Positions 56,214-64,000 of a stretch of DNA of 64,000 bases are shown here, piece by piece. The notes below the pieces were generated by a model that saw nothing but the letters and a program-made list of their open reading frames with translations, was not told the DNA's origin and ran no database searches. The position numbers and the translations under genes were made by a program. Source of the DNA: Hippasteria phrygiana (taxonomy: Eukaryota; Echinodermata; Asteroidea; Valvatida; Goniasteridae); contig JAZGUH010000022.1 of NCBI GenBank assembly GCA_037893225.1, forward strand, positions 3,100,001 through 3,164,000, read 5' to 3'. Position 1 is the first letter of the stretch; each line of letters begins with the position of its first letter.

Positions 56214-56932
56214 AGCCGTGTTTCCATTGGACTTTTTCTTCCGCAGCCTTGTGAAAACTTACCGCGACATGCCTTCGCGTAATTCTACTGTGCATTCCCA
56301 TTTGGACTTTTATAAAACCACGACAGAATGTTTAATTTGCCTTGCGAGGCTTGCAGAATGTCGCACGTTGCAGGCACTGTGCACAATCACCTTTGATCTA
56401 AATGGGATAGACGCGGTAACCTGGCGTAATTTGTCATGTGCTAAAATCGCTCAAATCTGCCATGTTTCAAGCAACGAACGGACGTAAATAGTAGTTGTTG
56501 TATACACGTACAGGGTCGTTTGTCGGTTTGCTCCGCTGCAAAGTGCTAGTGCAACTGCATGTAATCACATGTGGGTGTACTGTACACAAAGAGACAGGAA
56601 ACCGTACCACCATTTTCACACACGCTAGTGATAATCGCTGTGCAGTTGACGTAATACAGGAAGTTGCATTGTTTACACAATGGTTTTCCGCTTGGTCGCG
56701 GTAGTTCTACAGTGAGGGGCTGTTTCCATTGGACTTTTTATCGTCCCTGATGACTTTCCGTGGCCGCGCGGATATCTTCCGCGACCGCTTTCGGCCTGGT
56801 TGTTTTACATCAAGGTCGTGGTAAGTTGACAGGGACGTTAGTTTACCGAATGTCCCCATTGGACTTAATTTTGTCATTCAACAGAAAAGTCACGGTAAAT
56901 TGACCAAAAAACGTCTAATGGAAAACACGGCT
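56214..56932. mobile_element. AGCC...GGCT element with TAT duplication, copy type 2
   Basis: TAT at 56211-56213 and 56933-56935. Termini AGCCGTGTTTCCATTGGACT and the complement of GTCTAATGGAAAACACGGCT. 'tccattggactttt' recurs at about 56727-56740 and a related 'ccccattggactta' at about 56855-56868. The architecture is that of 42381-43044, but with a different core word in every position. Confidence 0.85.
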
Positions 56933-56935
56933 TAT

Positions 56936-57060
56936 GTACATGTATCATTTCTTAAATCATGTAATGGCCATCATGTAAATGCACATTCCAAACCAATTGA
57001 TTACTAAAATGTTCAGGCTTTCTGTGCTATTTTGTCATATTTTCAGGGACAGCTCATTTT
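56936..57060. other. Intron spacer
   Basis: Short AT-rich spacer between two MITEs with no recognised feature. Confidence 0.5.
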
Positions 57061-57287
57061 TTACCAGTTTTCGTTGGATGACGTGTATACCCGCAAAGGT
57101 TAAACACGCACTCAAGCGAGGCCGGAAATATCTGTCAGCGACCCGCTCGCAGCAAGCGAGGCCGGAAATATCAGGGTGTGCTACCCGCAGATGATTGCCT
57201 GAACCCGTCTGGCACACAGGCTTGTGAAAAATAATCCAGTGCCTGGGTCCAGTCAATGTCAAAATAATCCCAGCGTGAACTGGTTAA
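57061..57287. mobile_element. AACCAGTTC-type MITE, opposite copy
   Basis: Right end GCGTGAACTGGTTAA at about 57273-57287; the left TTAA is mutated (TTTACCAGTTTTCG). Interior 'aggccggaaatatc' occurs twice, 45 bp apart, and matches the element at 46653-46912 in reverse orientation. Confidence 0.75.
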
Positions 57288-57904
57288 TATTATCAGATTG
57301 TCTGCAAAGGAATACAACAAGCTTGTATCCATAACACCAGACCTTTTTCACTGAAGTATGCCAAGGTTCATCTGTGGCTAGGGCCTACTATCTTTGCTGC
57401 TGCACTCAGTGTGGATTTTATTGATGCTAGTTGTTGAGACAGCCTTGTTCTCATAGTCCTCATGATTGAGGTCAGTGAGGATGGGTCCTTGCTCTGTGTT
57501 CGGAGAGAGATTTTTGGAAAGGCGATTGTGGTAGTACGTGGTTACTGCTTCAATACGTGCTTCAATACGAGTGCTGCCCACTCTGACGATGGGATTTGGC
57601 CAAGCAGGTTTTTCTAGACTGGATCGGAGAATGATCGGTCTATCTTTGTAAGGGCCATCTCTAGAGGGGTGTCATCAGGAATCAGGCTACAATCAGTGGT
57701 GTCAATCCGTGCCCCAAACCTAGGGGGGGTTCTAAAATATTTGTCTTGAGGAGATTTTCAGGAGCCTGAGGGCACTGTGCAGAAGGTGTAACATTTTATA
57801 ATATGAAACTATAAACCCTGATATTAGCAGTTTAAACTAATATAGAAAGACTTTATTGGGGAAATATTCATAATTTGTTTTGGTATGAGATGTACCTGTG
57901 GTCT
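57288..57904. other. Intron, no gene recognised
   Basis: AT-rich DNA, with a minus-strand open frame at 57378-57581 that has no recognised domain. Confidence 0.45.
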
Positions 57905-58705
57905 CGTGGAGATGGACCTATTTTCCTATGGAGAATGACCTATTGTCCTACGGAGATCGACCTATAGTCCAATGGAGATGACCTATGGGTCTTATGGTCC
58001 TATGAAGATGGGCCTGTGGAGATGGACCTATTGTCCCATGGAGATGGACATATTGTCCTACGGAGATGGACTTATGGTCCAATGGAGATGGACCTAATGT
58101 CCAACAGAGATGGACCTTTTGTCCAACAGAGATGGACCTTTTGTCCAACAGAGATGGACCTATTGTCCAACAGAGATGGACCTATTGTCCAACAGAGATG
58201 GACCTATTGTCCAACAGATGGACCTATTGTCCTGCAGAGATGGACCTATTGTCCTACAGAGATGGACCTATTGTCCTACAGAGATGGACCTATTGTCCTA
58301 CAGAGATGGACCTATTGTCCTACAGAGATGGACCTATTGTCCTACAGAGATGGACCTATTGTCCTACAGAGATGGACCTATTGTCCTACAGAGATGGACC
58401 TATTGTCCTACAGAGATGGACCTATTGTCCTACAGAGATGGACCTATTGTCCTACAGAGATGGACCTATTGTCCTACAGAGATGGACCTATGGGTCTTAT
58501 GGTCCAATGGAGATGGACCTATGGGTCTTATGGTCCAATGGAGATGGACCTATGGGTCTTATGGTCCAATGGAGATGGACCTATGGGTCTTATGGTCCAA
58601 TGGAGATGGACCTATGGGTCTTATGGTCCAATGGAGATGGACCTATGGGTCTTATGGTCCTATGAAGATGGGCCTATGGAGATGGACCTATGATCCATCC
58701 CCTCC
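57905..58705 (+). repeat. GATGGACCTAT minisatellite (22 bp and 31 bp units)
   Basis: Central block 58237-58478 is 11 units of GAGATGGACCTATTGTCCTA plus CA (22 bp). A left block (about 58080-58236) has the CCAACA variant. The right block has six 31 bp units (starts 58479, 58510, 58541, 58572, 58603, 58634) of GAGATGGACCTATGGGTC then TTATGGTCCAATG. The outer left part (57905-58080) is degenerate. Because 22 is not a multiple of 3 and no stop arises, all three forward frames stay open for 199-225 codons. The frames are a by-product of the repeat. Confidence 0.95.
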
Positions 58706-59690
58706 TGGACAAACGTTTCGGAAGGGGTGATTTACTTATCTCTCCCACCTCCCCCCCCCCCCCCCCTCCCCTGGAATTTACACCCTTGGCTGCACTAACA
58801 TTGGTGCAAGTGCCAAGTTATCAGGCAAGATGAGTAATAGCCGAGATACACATAGCACACTTGAAGCTCTTTTTGCATTGGATGCAGGGTGCATGGGCAT
58901 CAGGCACCTTTCTGAATATCCATTTACGTCCCCTTTGGAATATCCAGGTGTGGGTATAAAATTGAAATCCATTTCGGGGTAGAATTCCCATGCTGCCGCA
59001 TGCAGTCAGCCTGTCTGATTGAAAAGCGTGCCTCATGTATGTTGGCTCAGTCTAAAACCCAGCTGGGGAAGTTCTTCTATTCACGCCACCACTTCCGGAC
59101 TGTGCCTCTCAAGACACACTGCCTATAACGCTTTCTCACACTTCAATGGAATGATGCTCTTGAGCCCCTCCATGAAACCTCTCTCGGCCCATTCTTGCTC
59201 CGGCCATAAAGATTTCTAGAGTCCCATCAGCACTTGCCTTGATTGGCCGGGCTCCCACTGCCCCACACCTTGATTTTTTGTTTGTTATATTTTTTTGGGG
59301 GGGGGGTGGCATTTGTGAGGAACAAATGCATGCGTTGCAGTTAATTCAAGTTGAGGGTTCAAGAGGGGTCAGTTGGAGGCATTTCACAGTGGTTTGGACA
59401 GGGAACTGACAAGCCAGGAGTTTAATGCAGAATTTTGACTTTTATTTCTTTTGGGAAATACCTGTGGCCACTAATATTATAGGCTACCTTTTTCCCAACT
59501 ACGTTTAAATGAGGGTTGCAGCAGTAGGTATATTAAAAAAAAGGTTTGGAGTGCACCAATTTGGACTTCTTTTTAAAATGTTTTTAAAATGTAGTTTACA
59601 AGGCTGTTTACTACTCTATATTAATTTTACTCATTGCATATGGTAACTGTATCGGTTTATAACAGATTGTAGGAATGATTACATTTAAAA
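58706..59690. other. Intron, no gene recognised
   Basis: C-run near 58751-58766, G-run near 59295-59306, otherwise unremarkable. Short open frames at 58778-59219 have no recognised domain. Confidence 0.5.
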
Positions 59691-59960
59691 ATTTTCAAAC
59701 AATCCACAAGGGAAACTAGCTGGGTAAATTTGAATACATTTTCAAAGTGAACAAAGAAACTGGCAGGAGCGGGATTTTAACCTGTGACCTCCGGAATACC
59801 GTACTGGCGCTCTACCAACTGAGCTATCTTGCCCTATGTTGGCGGCGTTCTTCCAAATTGTCAGTATCTTTGTTCGGGTGGGCTAGTCAGAAGTCATAAA
59901 CCCAGAATGCCGTATAGCAAGGGATCACACCCAATTTTACGATACGACCTGGGAAGCGAC
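59691..59960 (-). repeat. tRNA-like dispersed repeat, copy 3 (minus strand)
   Basis: tRNA-like core at 59762-59833 on the minus strand: A box TAGCTCAGTTGG, loop ACGGTAT (GGT at the anticodon position) and B box GGTTAAAATCC with one change from consensus. The tail 'tttctttgttcactttgaaaat' and a far tail 'agtttcccttgtgg' match the copy at 62060-62345. The upstream extension includes 'cgccaacatagg' and, further out, 'atacgacctgggaagcgac'. Confidence 0.8.
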
Positions 59961-62059
59961 ATTGTGAGGATCATTTAAAGAAGATAATACGACTTTTTAA
60001 CTTATAATTAAAAAAAATAAAATAAAATGTTGTATTATTATATTTTGTAACTTTTCATACGAAAGCCTGACTTCATACTTTTTCACATAAAATGTTTGGG
60101 TCATGTTAGGTCTTACGTGTGTAATCGGTCTTCAGGTGTGTTATTTTCGGGCTCTGCACAAGAATTTGTGGGAGGTGAGCCGGGCTCACAGTTGTTTTAA
60201 TTTACCCCGCCTGGGTCTACACATGTATATCTGAAAATTAGGATAATTTCTCTGGAATCTGTTGAAGAAATATCCTCTTTTTAGGTCGTGGTCCAGGAAA
60301 AGGGTAGTAGGCTTGGCAATTCAAAAAGTTGCCAACCCCTACCATAAGATTCGTTATTTTTCAATTCGTGTACGTCGCTATTTTAAATGCAATCATAACA
60401 AACCTGGTATAAATTTAAAACTTGTGATCTAAACTCTTCATTGATTGGCTGATCTGACCGATATTTCCACAAATATACCAATGAGAGACACTTTTAGATG
60501 TGTACATAACTTTTTCCTTTGTTGCTAGACAGGGGGACACACCTCCCATAAACGTTGCATGATTGGTCCACTTCGGTCAGCTGGTTACTTGCACCTGCCC
60601 AGTAGAAGCCAAAACCCAAACAAAGCGTGCGTCGATTCTGTCTGTGATTTTAAGCTCAACTTGGCTCAGATAAATATACTTCCAGTTGCCTGCCCAATCT
60701 CTTTGATTTTTTCTGTGGTATCAGAATAACTATTGAGCAACGATTGTGCAAATTTGCAGCTCAATAAGGCCATTCTAACCCCCCCACCCCCCCACCCCCC
60801 CCCCCCCCATTGTCAAGGATTACTAAGGCTACCCCCTGATCATGAGCCGTTCCGCCGTGTGGAAATAAATGACAAACTTTTTCGTTTGATTTCTACAATA
60901 GTGCTGGATCATCTAATAAAACTAAAATTATCATAACTTTTTTTAATAACTGCTCCGATTTTAATAGTGTGTTCTTTCCAATGGTATATAAATTAATCTA
61001 GAAATTATTTTCTGCGGGCGACTGTTCTCTATTGAGAGCGCCACATTTCAAAAATGGAATCCCTTGAAAATGAAATTAGACCTGTACCCTTCCAAAAACA
61101 GGGCAGAAACACTCCCCTGGGAATGATTCTTTTTCTTCCAAGCAAAAACCTGAAAGTTACAAAGCCCTGGTCATAATCACATCAAGCAAAGTGAAATCAG
61201 ATAGGTCCACTGTCACTTCTCATTATTCCCATCAGCTGCATCGTGATAAGGGTCTTACCGAAAAACCAGCTTATGCAGTAACATTCTAGTAGTATGCTGC
61301 GCCTGGGAGGGAACCGATATGGGTGAGAGCTGGAAAGCATGCACAGCCTAGCCGGAGAGAGAGAGAGGCAAGGGGGTATCCAGATGAAGAGCGAAATTGG
61401 ATTTTTAAGTACTTGCCTCCAGTCAAGCAGGCGACAAGAACAATCTCAGAGAGAAAGAGAGAGACAGGAGGTTTTCCCGAAAAGGCCAAAGTTTTACCAT
61501 GGTCAACTTTGATCTTATAAGATCCTGTGAGTGCTTGGAAGGACAATGAGATTTCTGTCAGGGTTAGGATCATTTAATGTTCCCTTTGATTGAAGATAAT
61601 CTCCATCCTCTTGTGGCTTGCTGGGGGAAGCGATACATTTGATGACCTTTTGTAAAATGCAGCAGAGTAAAACAGGAATGCATTAGACCTCTCAACCCTC
61701 TTTTGAAACTTTTCCAATATCTCAAATCCAATATATATATAATTTAGATGCACATAATTTCCTAAAAAATGCCAATGAATATCTCCATGCGGTTCTGCAT
61801 ACAATGAGGAACTGCTATTGTTTTCTTTAAGATGTTTCTTCGTTTTTTATTCTTATTATTCTAAAACCCCATAGACACGTTTATTCTGGACGTCACTTTG
61901 GTCATTAAACAATGTCAGAACTTAATGACATGCAACACGTATTGAGACCCTATAGCAAACTCGTAGTATTAAAATTTTAATAGCAAGCCATTAAGTTAAC
62001 TTAACCGAAAAATTATTTGTTGTGGTTTGTTGGATGATATAAGTTGAAAAGTTGTATCC
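59961..62059. other. Intron with dispersed repeat and C-run
   Basis: 60208-60345 is the second copy of the repeat at 28698-28823. A C-run with A interruptions lies at about 60780-60808. GA-rich segments occur at about 61352-61370 and 61448-61466. No exon or RNA gene recognised. Confidence 0.5.
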
Positions 62060-62345
62060 TCAGTGAGTGATCCCTACAATGTCGCTTCCCAGCTTGTATC
62101 GTAAAGTTGGGGTTTGATCCTTGGCTATACGGCATTCTGGGTTTATGACTTCTGACCAGTGTCAACCCCTCCCACCAAGACACTTATAATTTTGGAGACC
62201 GCAAACCTAGGGCAAGATAGCTCTACTTGGTAAAGCACCGGTTTGGTATTCTGGAGGTCGCAGGTTCAAATCCCGCTCCTGCCAGTTTTCTCTTCAAAAA
62301 TAACTTAGTCAGTTTCCCTTGTGGTTTGTTTGATAATGTTACTTT
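62060..62345 (+). repeat. tRNA-like dispersed repeat, copy 4
   Basis: Core 62211-62283: GGCAAGATAGCTC, a stem-loop CCGGT-TTGGTAT-TCTGG that pairs best of all copies (GGT at the anticodon position, T before it as in real tRNAs), B box GGTTCAAATCC and 3' CTCCTGCC. The upstream extension (62070-62210) carries 'aatgtcgcttcccagcttg' and 'atacggcattctgggttt', matching copy 3. It faces copy 3 about 2.3 kb away in inverted orientation. Confidence 0.82.
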
Positions 62346-62518
62346 TTTAATTAGCTGTCCAGACAACAAGTTAGGAAAGATTTTTTTTTCTTATTTCTTA
62401 TTTGAAATCCCACAGACTTTATACACATATTTTGTCTGACGTACTTTGATCATAAAAACAACCTCACTACTCAATTCTTTAAATAAAAAAATTAGCTGGC
62501 CTAACGTTTCAAACTTAA

Positions 62519-62731
62519 CCCCTTGCGTACGGATGACGCCAGAGAGCACCCAAAAAACCAGTGTTACCAGGCCGGATGACACCACTGGCCGCTGTTTGTG
62601 CAGTTTTAATCCATTGTTGGATTATTGTGTATGTCATGCTTGACTACACAAACACATTGCAGCGGTTCAATTTGGCTGTTAGAACCGCTGCAACACACCG
62701 ACGTCTACCGTAAACTACCGTGCTCAAGGAG
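62519..62731. mobile_element. TTAA-flanked MITE with CCCCTTG/CAAGGAG ends
   Basis: TTAA at 62515-62518 and 62732-62735. Ends CCCCTTGCGTACGG and the complement of CCGTGCTCAAGGAG (10 of 14 positions pair). An inverted repeat 'acattgcagcggttc' / 'gaaccgctgcaac' lies inside (about 62654-62696). An isolated end of the same type lies at about 45895-45912. Confidence 0.75.
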
Positions 62732-62750
62732 TTAAGCAAGTTCTTTCTCA

Positions 62751-63621
<871 letters not shown>

Positions 63622-63726
63622 GATTAGCGTCAATGATCAGATCATTGAGGTGGATGGCAAGAGCTTGGTGGGAGTCAGCCAGAGCTATGCAGCCAGCGTC
63701 TTGAAGAACACCAGCGGCCTTGTCAG
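63622..63726 (+). CDS. PPP1R9A/B: Neurabin/spinophilin exon: PDZ domain, second half
   Basis: Completes the split Arg codon and encodes [34 protein letters not shown] and two bases of a further Arg codon. This is the second half of the PDZ domain: [10 protein letters not shown] is the strand-turn typical of PDZ domains, and [12 protein letters not shown] is the second helix, which forms one wall of the peptide groove. Acceptor CTGCAG, donor AG|GTTGGT at 63727. 105 nt (1 + 34 codons + 2). The remaining family parts (PDZ end, coiled coil and, in some members, a SAM domain) would be downstream of the window. No frameshift or stop is present in any of the three exons, so the gene appears intact here. 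Confidence 0.96.
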
Positions 63727-64000
63727 GTTGGTACTATTAGTGGTTTCTTACCGTCCCAGCAGAAAGGAGACTCCTAAGTGCCAGCCCGCAGAAGTGATAT
63801 TTTAGCCCTCCTTTATAAGCCCTGCGCCAAGACCTGGACATGTGACCCCAACCCTTGAACGTGGGTAGATTGAGCGCCTACAATCACAGGCAAAATTGTT
63901 GAAACACTTTGCACACTGGATTACACAACCCCAACCAGAGCCCCAAAACTTTTCAACTCGTATGTCATCACTGTGCAGGGGAATGGGGGTGTTTCGACAT
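63727..64000 (+). other. Start of next neurabin intron
   Basis: Donor GTTGGTAC, then intron to the window end. The next exon should start in phase 2 and finish the PDZ domain; it is not in the window. Confidence 0.7.

Overview
This window looks like genomic DNA of a marine invertebrate animal. The only cellular gene I can support is a neurabin/spinophilin-type PDZ scaffold gene on the + strand. Three coding exons (32685-32817, 54552-54672, 63622-63726) join in perfect phase (0, 1, 2) and encode the conserved linker before the PDZ domain plus most of that domain. The introns between them are about 21.7 kb and 8.9 kb, and the intron upstream of the first exon runs back at least to the window start. 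Intron size, the many miniature inverted-repeat elements (several with TTAA ends) and the mix of repeats fit an invertebrate deuterostome. An echinoderm is my best guess, from general familiarity with such repeats; the taxon is not proven here.

Layout. (1) 1-15135 and 22068-26756: a very large modular satellite built from five modules (alpha to epsilon below), each bounded by palindromic CRE-type motifs (TGACGTCATCATGACGTCA and variants). One module carries a poly(A) tract in which 14 perfect 29-30 nt hairpin units are embedded. (2) 15136-22067: a 6.9 kb insertion that splits one satellite monomer exactly at ATT. It has split direct repeats (A1-X1-B1-A2-X2-B2), the architecture known from PAT/Ngaro tyrosine-recombinase retroelements, but no recognisable polymerase or recombinase gene. 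(3) 26757-27751: a frameshifted, truncated non-LTR reverse transcriptase remnant on the minus strand, fused to the last satellite hairpin. (4) 27752-64000: neurabin introns and exons. The introns hold tRNA-like repeats, foldback and TTAA-flanked MITEs, a mariner/IS630-type transposase fragment inside a foldback, a 22/31 bp minisatellite and a run of 33 perfect GGGACC hexamers about 0.55 kb upstream of the last visible exon.

Functionally, the three exons form part of one actin- and protein phosphatase 1-associated scaffold protein. Everything else visible is intronic or repetitive. If the upstream neurabin exons lie 5' of the window, the whole satellite and its insertion lie in a transcribed intron. 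Most open reading frames in the satellite, minisatellite and hexamer repeat are by-products of the repeat structure and are not annotated as genes.
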